From the NCBI RefSeq assembly GCF_032911445.1, contig NZ_JAWJEJ010000001.1, positions 1,860,001-1,924,000 of the forward strand: a DNA stretch of 64,000 nucleotides, given 5' to 3'. Both the position numbers and the translations under genes were made by a program. The notes beneath the pieces are model-generated. The model was not told the origin of the DNA. It saw nothing but the letters and a program-made list of their open reading frames with translations, and did not search any database. Below are positions 46,539 to 55,089 of this stretch, piece by piece. The stretch's first letter is position 1; each line of letters opens with the position of its first letter. The stretch is from Sphingomonas sp. HF-S4 (lineage in GTDB: Bacteria > Pseudomonadota > Alphaproteobacteria > Sphingomonadales > Sphingomonadaceae).

Positions 46539-48326
46539 ATGCTCGCCAAGTTCAACGCACTGTCACTCGCCACGAAGACGACGGTGCTCACCATCGCCGC
46601 GCTGTTGACGCTCGCACTCACCATCTTCGTGATCGCCGACCGTTCTATCACCGCCGATGCCGGCCGCCAGGCCGCCGAGCGCCAGGAGACCAACATGCGC
46701 GTCGCCTGGAACGTGCTGCACGGGCATGGCGGCGAATTCCGCGCTGAGGGCGACGCGCTCTATGTCGGCGACAAGAAGCTCAACGACTGGACCCAGCCGG
46801 TCGATCTGGTCAAGGAACTGGTCGGCGGCACCGCGACGATCTTCCGCGGCGATACCCGCATCACCACCAATGTGACCAAGCCCGACGGCAGCCGCGCGGT
46901 CGGCACCCCGCTCGCCGCCGGCGAGGCGCGCGACACCGTCCTCGGCCAGGGCAAGCCGTTCCGCGGCAGCGCCGACATCCTCGGCCGCCCGTTCTATACC
47001 GCCTATGATCCGATCAAGGACAAGGCCGGCAACGTCATCGGCGTCCTCTATGTCGGCATTCCCAAGGACGAGGCGCTGGCCGCTGTCTCGGCGCTGCGCT
47101 GGTCGATGGCGATCGGCGTGCTGCTGGCGACGCTGCTGATCACCGCCGTGATCTTCGCGGTCAACCGCGCGAGCTTCCGCCCGCTCGGCAGCATGAACGC
47201 GGCGATGCAGGATCTCGCCAAGGGCTCGACCACCACCGAGATTCCCGGCCGCGATCGCAGCGATGAGATCGGCCGCATGGCCCAGGCGCTGGTCGCCTTC
47301 CGCGACGCCGCAGTCGAGCGCGTCCGGATCGAGGCGAGCAGCGAGGCGGCTAACGCCGAGCGCCAGACCGCTATGACCGTGCTCAACGAGACGCTGCGCC
47401 GCGTCTCGCAGGGCGACCTGACCGTGTCGCTCGATGCGCGCTTCCCGGCGAGCTATGCCGAGCTGCGCACCAACTTCAACGAAGCGATGGGCGCGCTCTC
47501 GACGCTGGTCGGCACCGTGCTCGAGAGCACCGACACGATCCGCAGCGGCGCGACCGAGATCGCCACGGCTTCGGAGGATCTTGCCCGCCGCACCGAGAGC
47601 AATGCCGCGAGCCTGGAGGAGACCGCCGCCGCGGTCGCCCAGATGAACGGCCGCGTCGGCGAGACCGCTGCCGCCGCGAGCAGCACGGTCGAGCGTGCCG
47701 ATGGCGCGATCGCCACCGTCTCGGACGGCCGCGCCGTCGCCGACGACGCAGTGCAGGCGATGAGCCGCGTCGCCGCGGGGGCCAAGGGCATCGACTCGGT
47801 CATCGAAGGACTCGACAAGATCGCGTTCCAGACCCGCGTTCTCGCGATGAACGCGGCGGTCGAAGCCGGTCGCGCCGGCGAGGCGGGTCGTGGCTTCGCG
47901 GTCGTCGCCGACCTCGTCTCGGCACTGGCGATGCGCTCGGAAGAGGAAGCCGCGCGGGCTCGCGACCAGCTCACCGCGACCCAGACCGACATCGTCTCGG
48001 CGGTCGATGCCATCGAGAAGGTCGATACGGCCCTGTCCGAGATCGTCGGCACCGTCGGCGAGGTCCACGGCCTGGTCGCGCGGATCGCCACCGACAATTC
48101 GGCGCAGTCATCGGCGATCGGCGAGATCAGTACCGCGATCGGCGCGATGGACCGCTCGACCCAGCAGAACGCGGCGATGGTGGAGGAGACGTCTGCGGCC
48201 GCGCGCAACCTGTCCGACCAGGTCGATCGCCTCGCCACCCAGGCCCGCACCTTCCGCGTCCAGGAAGACCGCCGCACCAAGCCGCGCGGCGCCTTCGAAG
48301 TCGCAGGACCGGCGACGGCGCAATAA
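46539..48326 (+). CDS. Methyl-accepting chemotaxis protein
   Basis: A 595-residue chemoreceptor. Helix 1 (about 13-34) precedes a periplasmic single-Cache-type sensor domain (about 35-185; GRPFYTAYDPIKDKAGNVIG, VLYVGIPKDEAL), helix 2 (about 190-208), HAMP (about 210-262) and a second short linker, then the signalling domain (about 320-570). The signalling tip reads DKIAFQTRVLAMNAAVEAG, then RAGEAGRGFAVVADLVSALA; the usual EVR after VVAD is LVS here, and ARAGE is GRAGE. No chemotaxis genes lie close by. It ends at a strong terminator. It probably senses a small organic acid, the usual ligand class of such Cache domains. Confidence 0.92.
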   Translation: MLAKFNALSLATKTTVLTIAALLTLALTIFVIADRSITADAGRQAAERQETNMRVAWNVLHGHGGEFRAEGDALYVGDKKLNDWTQPVDLVKELVGGTATIFRGDTRITTNVTKPDGSRAVGTPLAAGEARDTVLGQGKPFRGSADILGRPFYTAYDPIKDKAGNVIGVLYVGIPKDEALAAVSALRWSMAIGVLLATLLITAVIFAVNRASFRPLGSMNAAMQDLAKGSTTTEIPGRDRSDEIGRMAQALVAFRDAAVERVRIEASSEAANAERQTAMTVLNETLRRVSQGDLTVSLDARFPASYAELRTNFNEAMGALSTLVGTVLESTDTIRSGATEIATASEDLARRTESNAASLEETAAAVAQMNGRVGETAAAASSTVERADGAIATVSDGRAVADDAVQAMSRVAAGAKGIDSVIEGLDKIAFQTRVLAMNAAVEAGRAGEAGRGFAVVADLVSALAMRSEEEAARARDQLTATQTDIVSAVDAIEKVDTALSEIVGTVGEVHGLVARIATDNSAQSSAIGEISTAIGAMDRSTQQNAAMVEETSAAARNLSDQVDRLATQARTFRVQEDRRTKPRGAFEVAGPATAQ

Positions 48327-48335
48327 CCGACAAAC

Positions 48336-48372
48336 GAAAGCGTCCGGTGCCGTTACGGCACCGGGCGCTTTC
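48336..48372 (+). terminator. Rho-independent terminator after the chemoreceptor
   Basis: GAAAGCG-T-CCGGTGCC (48336-48351) pairs with GGCACCGG-G-CGCTTTC (48357-48372), a 15-base-pair hairpin with one mismatch and a GTTAC loop, ending in CTTTCTTCCTT. It lies nine bases after the stop codon. Confidence 0.88.
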
Positions 48373-48382
48373 TTCCTTCGTC

Positions 48383-48402
48383 ATCCCGGCGAAAGCCGGG
48401 AT
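48383..48402. repeat. REP-like palindrome
   Basis: ATCCCGGCGAAAGCCGGGAT is an exact inverted repeat with a GAAA loop, preceded by TTCGTC and followed by CTC. This is the well-known form of short dispersed palindromes in sphingomonads and other Proteobacteria. It sits between the chemoreceptor terminator and the convergent asd gene. Confidence 0.7.
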
Positions 48403-48453
48403 CTCAAGCCGCGCGCTTGCCGCACGAGGCTCCGGCGTTCGCCAGAGCGAAGA

Positions 48454-49482
48454 TTACGCCGCCTTCTTGAGGTGCCGGCGGCCGAGCAGCTCGGCGATCT
48501 GCACTGCGTTGAGCGCCGCGCCCTTGCGCAGGTTGTCGCTCACGCACCACAGCGACAGGCCATTATCCACCGTCGAATCCTCGCGGACGCGGCTGATATA
48601 GGTGGCGTACTCGCCGACGCATTCGATCGGGGTGACGTATCCGCCGTCCTCATGCTTGTCGACGAGCATGATACCCGGCGCCTCGCGCAAGATCGACTTG
48701 GCCTTGGCCGCCGAGATCTCGTCCTCGAACTCGATGTTGATCGCTTCCGAATGGCCGACGAACACGGGGACGCGCACGCACGTCGCGGTCACCTTGATCT
48801 TGGGATCGAGGATCTTCTTGGTCTCCACGACCATCTTCCACTCTTCCTTGGTCGAGCCGTCGTCGAGGAAGCTGTCGATGTGCGGGATCACGTTGAACGC
48901 GATCTGCTTGGTAAACTTGCTCGGCGTGGCAGGATCGCCGACGAAGATATTCCGCGACTGCTCGAACAGCTCGTCCATCCCCGCCTTGCCCGCGCCGGAG
49001 ACCGACTGGTAGGTCGCTACTACGACGCGCTTGATCTTGGCGGCATCGTGGAGCGGCTTCAATGCCACCACCATCTGCGCGGTCGAGCAGTTGGGGTTCG
49101 CGATGATGTTGCGCTTGGTATAGCCGTCGATCGCCTCGGGGTTCACTTCGGGGACGATCAGCGGCACGTCCGGGTCCATCCGGTAGAGCGACGCATTGTC
49201 GATCACGGTGCAGCCCGCCGCGGCGAAGCGCGGGGCGTGGAGCTTCGAACCCTCCGAGCCGATCGCGAACAGCGCCATGTCCCAGCCGGTCGGATCGAAA
49301 TGCTCGATGTTCTGGACCTTATACTTCTTGCCGGTCTCGCCGAAGTCGATCTCGTCGCCCTGGCTGCGCGCGGAGGCAAGCACGGCGAGTTCGTCGATCG
49401 GGAATTCCCGCTCGGCGAGGATGTTCAGCATTTCACGCCCGACATTGCCGGTGGCGCCTGCGACCACGACACGGTAGCCCAT
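48454..49482 (-). CDS. asd: Aspartate-semialdehyde dehydrogenase
   Basis: A 342-residue enzyme that reduces aspartyl phosphate to aspartate semialdehyde with NADPH, feeding lysine, diaminopimelate, threonine and methionine synthesis. The N-terminal GATGNVGREMLNILAER is the NADP-binding loop, the catalytic Cys lies in IIANPNCSTAQMV, the QSVSGAGKAG segment follows, and the His is in RVPVFVGHSEAINIEF. ATG 49482 was chosen by homology; a short in-frame extension to 49512 is unlikely. It is a single gene, convergent with the chemoreceptor gene and followed upstream by a 259-base gap. Confidence 0.95.
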   Translation of the reverse strand: MGYRVVVAGATGNVGREMLNILAEREFPIDELAVLASARSQGDEIDFGETGKKYKVQNIEHFDPTGWDMALFAIGSEGSKLHAPRFAAAGCTVIDNASLYRMDPDVPLIVPEVNPEAIDGYTKRNIIANPNCSTAQMVVALKPLHDAAKIKRVVVATYQSVSGAGKAGMDELFEQSRNIFVGDPATPSKFTKQIAFNVIPHIDSFLDDGSTKEEWKMVVETKKILDPKIKVTATCVRVPVFVGHSEAINIEFEDEISAAKAKSILREAPGIMLVDKHEDGGYVTPIECVGEYATYISRVREDSTVDNGLSLWCVSDNLRKGAALNAVQIAELLGRRHLKKAA

Positions 49483-49708
49483 TTTCGTCCTTCCATCAGG
49501 ATCGTCGCGCAACGGGCGACGAGCGGTTCATTGGTGGTAGATGAGAAGGAATGCCAGCGCATTCCAGATGCCTCGAAGCAAGACGCTTCGCGCGCCGTCA
49601 GGCGCGGGTCGTAATTCGCGGAGTAGTGCGCGGTTTTCGAAGCATTTCGGCCGCCTAGCAGACCGAAAGCTGCGTGGCGAGGGGTAATTCGTATAATTTT
49701 CGGAAAGT

Positions 49709-49734
49709 CCGGCCGTCTTGTTAAAGACGGCCGG
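49709..49734 (-). terminator. Hairpin terminator after the S9 peptidase gene
   Basis: CCGGCCGTCTT (49709-49719) and AAGACGGCCGG (49724-49734) form a perfect 11-base stem with a GTTA loop, seven bases beyond the peptidase stop on the minus strand. The tail ACTTTCCGAAAATTA is only modestly T-rich. The rest of the gap from 49483 to 49741 shows nothing that I can name. Confidence 0.7.
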
Positions 49735-49741
49735 AATGCGT

Positions 49742-51973
49742 TCAGCGCTTGCCATGCTCGGTATGGCGATCGAGGAAATTGAGAATCGTCGTCCACAGAT
49801 GCTCGCTGATCCCAGGACCGCTCACGCGGTGGGTGTGGCCTGGATAGAGCATCATCTCGAACGGCACCTTCGCCTTTTGCAGAGTCGCTGCCATCGCGGT
49901 GCTGTTGTCGAGCACGACATTGTCGTCGGACATGCCGTGGATCAGCAGCATCGGATCGGCGATCTTCGCCGCCTCGCCGATCGTGTCCGACTTCTTGTAC
50001 GCCTCGGGCACCTTGGTCGGGTCGCCCATGTAGCGCTCGGTGTAGAAGGTATCGTACAGTTCCCAGCGACTGACCGGCGCGCCTGCGACGCCCGCGGCAA
50101 ACACGCCCGGCGCGGCTTCGAGCATCTTAAGCGTCATATAGCCGCCATACGACCAGCCATAGGTCGTGATCTTGGCGGGGTCGACAAAATCGAGCGTCTT
50201 GAGATAGTTCGCCCCGGCGACCTGGTCCTCGACCTCGACCGATCCCATCGCGTGGTAGATCGCGTCCTCGAATGCCTTGCCGCGATTGGCCGAGCCACGA
50301 TTGTCGATCTGGAACCAGATATAGCCGCGGTCGACGAGATACTGCTGGAGCGCTCCGCCCCACGCCTTGCTCACCGTCTGCGAATGCGGCCCGCCATAAT
50401 GCTGGAAGAACACCGGATAGCGCTTGCCCGGCTCGAGTTCGGGGGTGACCATCTCCCAGTGGAGATCGGAGTCATCAGGGCCCTTGATCGTCCCGAACTT
50501 CCGCTCGCGATGGCTGGCGAGATAGGCGTGGTAGGGATGCTCGGCCTTGGTGACCGCATTTTCCTCGACCCAGGCGATCCGCTCGCCCGAAGCATCGGCG
50601 AGATAGACCTGCGACGGTTGGTTCGTGTTCGAGCGCGTGACGATCGCACGGCTCGCCTTCCCGTCCATCACCACTTTGTTCCACCAGCCTGCCTCGGTCA
50701 GCCGCGTCACGGCGCCGGGCTTAGTCACGTCGGCCGAGTAGAGATGCCGCTCGAGCACCCCGTCCTTGTTGCCGAGGAAGAAGATGCGGCCCTTGGCTTC
50801 ATCGATTCCCGCGACTTCGGCGACTTCCCAATTGCCCTTGGTCAGCTGGGTCCATTTTCCTGCCTTCCAGCGATAGAGATGGCCGTGGCCGTCGCGCTCG
50901 GACCACCAGATCAGGCTGCCGTCGTCGAGCGCGTGGAAGTCATCCGACAAATTGACCCAGCTCTTGGGCCCCGATTTTTCGCTGAACAGCACGCTCGACG
51001 TGCCGGTGGCCGGATCGACCTTGAGCATGTCGAGCACGGTCTGCTCGCGGTTCATCCGCTGGACGTAGAGCGCGCTGGCGTCGGGCGCCCAATCGACACG
51101 GGTCAGGTAAATGTCGGCCTCCTTGCCGAGATCGACCTTGACCTTGTTCGCTCCCGCCGGGTCCATCACATAGAGATCGACCAGCACGTTGGGCGTGCCC
51201 GCCTTGGGATAGCGCTGCTGATAGGTGCTGGTGCCCGACGCGCCGATCGCAGTGCGGGTGACTACGCCCACCGGCGCCTCGTCATAGCGCTCGACCGCGA
51301 GGTAGCGGTCGCCCGGCGACCACCAATAGCCGGTGAAGCGGTTCATTTCCTCCTGCGCCACGAACTCGGCCTCGCCCCAATGGACCGTACCGGTGCCGTC
51401 CTGGGTGATCTTGCCGGGCGTGCCGCTGCCAAGCTTGCCGACGACGAGGTTCTGGTCGTTGACGTAGCTGACATAGCCGCCTGCCGGGCTGATCACCGGA
51501 TTGAGCTTCGAGCCCTTTTCCTGGGTCAGCCGCGTGACGTTGCCGTCGAGGGAGGCGAGATACAGCTCGCCGTCGAGCGGCACGAGGATCGCCTTGCCGT
51601 CCGCCGCCCAATCATAGCCGACAATGCCGGTCTTGCCGACGATCGAGCGGTCGCGCTCGCGCTGCATCTTCTCGGCTTCGGAAAGCTCGGCGCCGGTCCC
51701 GACCTTCTTCGAATCGACCAGCATGCGCCACTGCCCGGTGGCGGTGTCCATCGCCCACAGGTCGTAACGCTCCTTCTCGTCGGCGCGGTTTCGCAGCAAG
51801 GTCAGATACTTGCCATCGGGCGAGAGCTTAGGCTGAAGCGGCGCGCTGCCCGCCAGGTCGGGGCTGGCATAGACGCGCTCGAGCGTGAGGTCCTTGATCT
51901 GCGCTGCCGCCTCACCGCTCATCAGCGGGGGCCCCAGCGCCATCAAAGACAATCCCAGCAACCATCTACGCAT
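49742..51973 (-). CDS. Dipeptidyl peptidase IV-like S9 family peptidase
   Basis: A 743-residue exported prolyl-type serine peptidase. The signal peptide is LLGLSLMALGPPLMSGEAAA. A beta-propeller (about 40-480) with WSPGDRYLAVERYDE precedes an alpha/beta-hydrolase domain (about 490-743). The nucleophile Ser608 is in YGWSYGGYMTL, the Asp is in LLIHGMSDDNVV and the His is in YPGHTHRVSGP. The propeller shows the EAEFVAQEEMNRFTGYWWSP segment, which contains the paired Glu that bind the substrate N-terminus in DPP-IV. It would release dipeptides, often X-Pro, in the periplasm. ATG 51973 has GGAGAG upstream and begins the signal peptide. Confidence 0.92.
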   Translation of the reverse strand: MRRWLLGLSLMALGPPLMSGEAAAQIKDLTLERVYASPDLAGSAPLQPKLSPDGKYLTLLRNRADEKERYDLWAMDTATGQWRMLVDSKKVGTGAELSEAEKMQRERDRSIVGKTGIVGYDWAADGKAILVPLDGELYLASLDGNVTRLTQEKGSKLNPVISPAGGYVSYVNDQNLVVGKLGSGTPGKITQDGTGTVHWGEAEFVAQEEMNRFTGYWWSPGDRYLAVERYDEAPVGVVTRTAIGASGTSTYQQRYPKAGTPNVLVDLYVMDPAGANKVKVDLGKEADIYLTRVDWAPDASALYVQRMNREQTVLDMLKVDPATGTSSVLFSEKSGPKSWVNLSDDFHALDDGSLIWWSERDGHGHLYRWKAGKWTQLTKGNWEVAEVAGIDEAKGRIFFLGNKDGVLERHLYSADVTKPGAVTRLTEAGWWNKVVMDGKASRAIVTRSNTNQPSQVYLADASGERIAWVEENAVTKAEHPYHAYLASHRERKFGTIKGPDDSDLHWEMVTPELEPGKRYPVFFQHYGGPHSQTVSKAWGGALQQYLVDRGYIWFQIDNRGSANRGKAFEDAIYHAMGSVEVEDQVAGANYLKTLDFVDPAKITTYGWSYGGYMTLKMLEAAPGVFAAGVAGAPVSRWELYDTFYTERYMGDPTKVPEAYKKSDTIGEAAKIADPMLLIHGMSDDNVVLDNSTAMAATLQKAKVPFEMMLYPGHTHRVSGPGISEHLWTTILNFLDRHTEHGKR

Positions 51974-52052
51974 TCCAATTCTCTCCGGAGTCGCGCCCGA
52001 CGAACGCGGGGCACACGCCTTATCGCGGGCACAGGGGGCGGGGTAAAGGCCG

Positions 52053-52523
52053 CTAATCCAGCCCCAGCGCGACCTTTCGCGAAACCAGGATGAAGCGCGG
52101 CCCCGCCCCGTTGGCTGCGGCGCGATCATCGGCGTTGTAGAGCGCGCATTTGCGCAGGCTCAGGCAGCCACAGCCGATGCAGCCGTCGAGATCGTCGAGC
52201 GTGCGCTGGAGCTGGGCGACGCGCGTCTCGATTACGTCGCGGAAGCCCTGGCTGATCCGCTTCCAGTCGGCCGCGCTCGGTGCCCTGCCCTCGGGCAGCC
52301 TGGCGAGTTCGGCGGCGATCTGCGGCAACGTGAATCCCAGTTGTTGCGCGATCAGCGCGAACGAGACGCGGCGTATATCGGCGCGCAGGAAACGCCGCTG
52401 GTTGCCCGCGGTTCGGATCGGATGGACCAGCCCCTTGGCCTCGTAGAAGCGCACCGCCGACACCGACAGCCCGGTGCGCGCCGCCAGCTCGCCGATCGTC
52501 AGAAGCTCGTTACCCCGGTTCAT
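52053..52523 (-). CDS. soxR: Redox-sensitive MerR-family regulator SoxR
   Basis: A 156-residue MerR-type activator with an [2Fe-2S] cluster. The N-terminal helix-turn-helix and wing read LTIGELAARTGLSVSAVRFY and NQRRFLRADIRRVSF; the C-terminus has the cluster-binding CIGCGCLSLRKC. In oxidised form it activates a target promoter with a long spacer in response to redox-cycling compounds. The start ATG 52523 has GGAAGGC upstream. It is divergent from the VOC-family gene with a clear SoxR box between them, and there is no soxS, as usual outside enterics. Confidence 0.93.
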   Translation of the reverse strand: MNRGNELLTIGELAARTGLSVSAVRFYEAKGLVHPIRTAGNQRRFLRADIRRVSFALIAQQLGFTLPQIAAELARLPEGRAPSAADWKRISQGFRDVIETRVAQLQRTLDDLDGCIGCGCLSLRKCALYNADDRAAANGAGPRFILVSRKVALGLD

Positions 52524-52543
52524 CTGCCTTCCGATTTTGGTAC

Positions 52544-52574
52544 TTGACCTCAATCTAGGTTGAGGTTGTAGCTG
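52544..52574 (+). promoter_or_regulatory. SoxR box and long-spacer promoter
   Basis: A -35 sequence TTGACC (52544-52549) is followed by a 19-base spacer and TAGCTG (52569-52574). The 20-base near-palindrome ACCTCAATCTAGGTTGAGGT (52547-52566) between them matches the known SoxR box (CCTCAA, TTGAGG arms). The 19-base spacer is the hallmark of MerR-family activated promoters. It points to the VOC-family gene and lies 24 bases before soxR. Confidence 0.82.
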
Positions 52575-52609
52575 ATCTCGGCATGGCCTCCAACCGCGAA
52601 GGGAACTCC

Positions 52610-52987
52610 ATGCCGCAGCCCTATATCGAGCACGTCAACCTGACCGTCAGCGACCCCGGGCGCATGGCGGCGCTGCTCAACCGCTTGTTCGACTGGCACG
52701 TCCGCTGGGAAGGCCCGGCGCGCGACGACGGCCGCGTCATCCATGTCGGCGACGAACGCACCTATCTTGCCGTCTACACCCCCGCAGGCGGTGCCGACGC
52801 CGACATCTTCGCGAAGGGACGCCCGCTCAACCATATCGGCATCCTGGTCGACGATCTCGACGATATCGAGCGCCGCGTGACCGAAGCCGGGCTCGTCCCC
52901 TTCGCACACGCCGACTACGACCCCGGCCGCCGCTTCTATTTCCTCGATTTCGACGGCACCGAATTCGAGATCGTCAGCTATGCGTAA
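52610..52987 (+). CDS. VOC family (glyoxalase/bleomycin-resistance-type) protein
   Basis: A 125-residue single-domain member of the vicinal oxygen chelate family. It has the paired beta-alpha-beta-beta-beta modules: IEHVNLTVSDPGRMAALLNR and LNHIGILVDDLDDIERRV, with candidate metal ligands His (residue 6 and the His in LNHIGI) and Glu in FLDFDGTEFEIVSYA. ATG 52610 has AAGGGA six bases upstream. It is directly downstream of a SoxR-type promoter and is very likely a SoxR target. The reaction is unknown: it could modify or bind a redox-active toxin, or act on a reactive aldehyde. Confidence 0.85.
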   Translation: MPQPYIEHVNLTVSDPGRMAALLNRLFDWHVRWEGPARDDGRVIHVGDERTYLAVYTPAGGADADIFAKGRPLNHIGILVDDLDDIERRVTEAGLVPFAHADYDPGRRFYFLDFDGTEFEIVSYA

Positions 52988-53017
52988 GCCGCGTTGACGT
53001 TCTTTGTGCCGGGCAAC

Positions 53018-53215
53018 ATGCAGGCACACCGGTTTTGGAACCCGCGCGAGCTCGAGCGGGGCGCGGATCACCTCAAGGACGAATTCGACCGCGTTCTAGC
53101 GGACGAACGATTGCCCGAGGCTTCCCGAAGCGTCGTGCAGCAATGCTGCTCGTCGGTGATGCGCGGCCAGGATGGCGCAGGCTCGCTACGCGACACACTG
53201 CGGGACGGGAAATGA
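53018..53215 (+). CDS. Possible small hypothetical protein
   Basis: A 65-codon frame between the VOC gene and the rplS terminator encodes a charged helical peptide (ELERGADHLKDEFDRVL, then SVVQQCCSSVMRG). Third positions are GC-rich as in real genes, but the ribosome site is weak (GGGC). I recognise no family. It may be a small downstream SoxR-linked protein or a chance frame. Confidence 0.3.
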   Translation: MQAHRFWNPRELERGADHLKDEFDRVLADERLPEASRSVVQQCCSSVMRGQDGAGSLRDTLRDGK

Positions 53216-53228
53216 CCTTTGACAAACG

Positions 53229-53264
53229 AAAAGGGCGCGATGGCAATCGCCACCGCGCCCTTTT
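53229..53264 (-). terminator. Rho-independent terminator after rplS
   Basis: AAAAGGGCGCG (53229-53239) pairs perfectly with CGCGCCCTTTT (53254-53264), an 11-base stem. On the minus strand it lies 22 bases after the rplS stop, with an AT-rich flank; on the plus strand it is followed by T residues as well, so it can stop transcription from both sides. Confidence 0.88.
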
Positions 53265-53286
53265 TGCTGGCGTTCTGCCGGAGCCG

Positions 53287-53676
53287 TTACTCGGCGGCCG
53301 CAACCTCGGTCGGGCGCGGGTCACGACGCTCTGCGATACGCGCCGACTTGCCGGTGCGGCCACGCAGATAATAGAGCTTCGCACGACGCACGACGCCGCG
53401 GCGGACGACTTCGATCGAATCGATGTTCGGCGAATAGAGCGGGAAGACGCGCTCGACGCCCTCGCCGAAAGAAATCTTGCGGACGGTGAAGCTCGAACCC
53501 ATGCCGCGATTGGCACGGGCGATGCACACGCCTTCATAGTTCTGCACGCGGGTGCGCTCGCCTTCGACGACCTTCACGCCGACGCGGAGGGTATCGCCCG
53601 GGCGGAATTCCGGAATCTTCTTGGTCTCGTTGAACTTGGCGATCTGCTCGGCTTCGAGCGTCTGGATGACGTTCAT
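53287..53676 (-). CDS. rplS: Ribosomal protein L19
   Basis: The 129-residue large-subunit protein L19, which bridges the two ribosomal subunits. The sequence is standard: [75 protein letters not shown] and [17 protein letters not shown]. It has a short acidic C-terminal tail. Its start overlaps the trmD stop by four bases. It ends at a strong terminator. It is the last gene of the normally contiguous rpsP-rimM-trmD-rplS group. Confidence 0.98.
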   Translation of the reverse strand: MNVIQTLEAEQIAKFNETKKIPEFRPGDTLRVGVKVVEGERTRVQNYEGVCIARANRGMGSSFTVRKISFGEGVERVFPLYSPNIDSIEVVRRGVVRRAKLYYLRGRTGKSARIAERRDPRPTEVAAAE

Positions 53677-54410
53677 GACTTGTCGTTCCCGTTTCGTCGC
53701 CGCGCACCAGAGGGAGGTTGGACCCGAGCGCCCTCATGGCGCTCCCAAAGGTCCGGCCTCCGTAGCCGTGTATCGATCTCCGCCTGGGCTCTTCGCCATG
53801 CCTCGATCTTCGCATGATCCCCCGATCGCAGCACTTCGGGAATCGTGCGCCCTTCCCACTCAGCAGGACGGGTATATTGCGGATATTCGAGCAGCCCCGT
53901 TTCGAAGCTCTCGTCCATGCCGCTGGAAGCCGCGCCCATTACGCCGGGAAGCAGCCGAATGCAAGCGTCGAGCAGCGTCAGCGCCGCCATTTCCCCTCCC
54001 GAGAGGATATAGTCGCCGATCGAGACCTGTTCGATGTCGCGCGCTTCGAAGATCCGCTCGTCCATCCCTTCGAATCGGCCGCACAGGATGGTAACGCCTG
54101 TCCCCGCGGCGAGCGCGCGCACCCGGTCCTGGCTGAGCGTCCGCCCGCGCGGCGTCATAGCCAGCACGGGGCGGCCGGCGGGCACGCTGTCCAGCGCCGC
54201 GGCGAGCACGTCGGCGCGCATCACCATCCCCGCCCCGCCCCCCGCCGGCGTGTCGTCGACGCTGCGATGCTTGTCGGTGGCGAAATCGCGGATCTGCACC
54301 GCGTCGACGCTCCACAGCCCTTCGCGCAGCGCCCGTCCGGCGAGGGAGACGCCGAGCGGGCCGGGAAACATCTCGGGATACAGGGAGAGCACGGTGGCGA
54401 CGAAAGTCAT
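53673..54410 (-). CDS. trmD: tRNA (guanine-N1)-methyltransferase
   Basis: A 245-residue SPOUT enzyme that methylates G37 of tRNAs and prevents frameshifting. Key segments are [39 protein letters not shown], the [13 protein letters not shown] loop and the knot with [17 protein letters not shown] that binds S-adenosylmethionine. The start ATG 54410 overlaps the vapC stop as ATGA, so in this genome trmD is apparently read after a toxin-antitoxin pair rather than after rimM. It overlaps rplS by four bases. Confidence 0.97.
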   Translation of the reverse strand: MTFVATVLSLYPEMFPGPLGVSLAGRALREGLWSVDAVQIRDFATDKHRSVDDTPAGGGAGMVMRADVLAAALDSVPAGRPVLAMTPRGRTLSQDRVRALAAGTGVTILCGRFEGMDERIFEARDIEQVSIGDYILSGGEMAALTLLDACIRLLPGVMGAASSGMDESFETGLLEYPQYTRPAEWEGRTIPEVLRSGDHAKIEAWRRAQAEIDTRLRRPDLWERHEGARVQPPSGARRRNGNDKS

Positions 54411-54784
54411 TTGGTCCAGTTCTCGATCCGCAAGCCGGGGACGTCGATGAAATCGCCCCCATTGCCGGTAACTAGCGTAAGGTTGAGTGCCAGGGCGTGG
54501 GCAGCGATCAGGCGATCGAAATTGCCCCGCTTGAAGGGTAGCGTTGCATAGACATCCCCACTTTTGCTGTCGAACGGCAACACCGGAATCTGCCGGAACA
54601 GCGCCGCCGCCAGTTCCGCCTGACCGCGTTGCGCTGCGCCGATCATGACTTCGGCATAAACGACAGCCGAGGTGATCAACTCGCCGTCCAGGCATTGCTG
54701 AACGCGTGCAGCGCCGCGCGGTGATCGACCGACCAGCAAATCGATGCAGAAATTGGCGTCGAGCAGATAGCGCGGATCAATCAC
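54407..54784 (-). CDS. vapC: VapC-type PIN-domain toxin
   Basis: A 125-residue PIN-domain ribonuclease toxin, cytoplasmic, expected to cleave tRNA or rRNA until bound by VapB. The acidic active-site positions are Asp in [12 protein letters not shown], Glu in [10 protein letters not shown] and Asp in [14 protein letters not shown], and the C-terminal LVTGNGGDF carries the fourth. It starts with GTG 54784 within the vapB end (8-base overlap), the typical order of antitoxin first. Its stop overlaps the trmD start by four bases, tying toxin and trmD translation. Confidence 0.88.
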   Translation of the reverse strand: MIDPRYLLDANFCIDLLVGRSPRGAARVQQCLDGELITSAVVYAEVMIGAAQRGQAELAAALFRQIPVLPFDSKSGDVYATLPFKRGNFDRLIAAHALALNLTLVTGNGGDFIDVPGLRIENWTK

Positions 54785-55031
54785 GTCCCAAGCCGTCGCC
54801 CCAATCGCGATCCGTTTCGTCGGTCGGCATGCGCGCCAATCCCGGTATCGAACCGTAGATGCCAGTCAGATCGATCTTGCGCCCTTCCTTCGACGCAGGC
54901 TCGAACGCGAACTTGCCGCGGTCCTCCCGCAAGACCATTTCCTCGCCTTCACGGATTCCGAGTCCCTTAGGCAAGCGCAGCGCAACCGAATTGCCCGACT
55001 TGAATGTCTTAGCGCGATATTCCTTGGTCAC
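54777..55031 (-). CDS. vapB: VapB-type antitoxin (AbrB/MazE-like DNA binding)
   Basis: An 84-residue antitoxin with an N-terminal swapped-hairpin domain ([19 protein letters not shown], then [18 protein letters not shown]) that binds DNA, and a C-terminal acidic tail ([14 protein letters not shown]) that should neutralise VapC. It begins with GTG 55031. An AT-rich perfect palindrome lies immediately upstream at 55042-55062 and is the likely autoregulatory operator. The toxin gene overlaps its end by eight bases. Confidence 0.88.
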   Translation of the reverse strand: MTKEYRAKTFKSGNSVALRLPKGLGIREGEEMVLREDRGKFAFEPASKEGRKIDLTGIYGSIPGLARMPTDETDRDWGDGLGRD

Positions 55032-55041
55032 CGCCGCCTCC

Positions 55042-55062
55042 GTATATACATCATGTATATAC
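55042..55062. promoter_or_regulatory. Operator palindrome upstream of vapBC
   Basis: GTATATACA (55042-55050) and TGTATATAC (55054-55062) form a perfect inverted repeat with a three-base spacer, an AT-rich island in GC-rich surroundings. It lies 10 bases before the vapB start and 28 bases before the divergent reductase start. Such sites are bound by VapBC complexes for autorepression. Confidence 0.75.
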
Positions 55063-55089
55063 GCGAGACTTTCGGGTCAAGGAACCGCG

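Noticed and set aside
49718..52093. A 791-codon plus-strand frame opposite the S9 peptidase
   Set aside because: Antisense shadow; the peptidase on the minus strand has signal peptide, propeller and the full catalytic triad.
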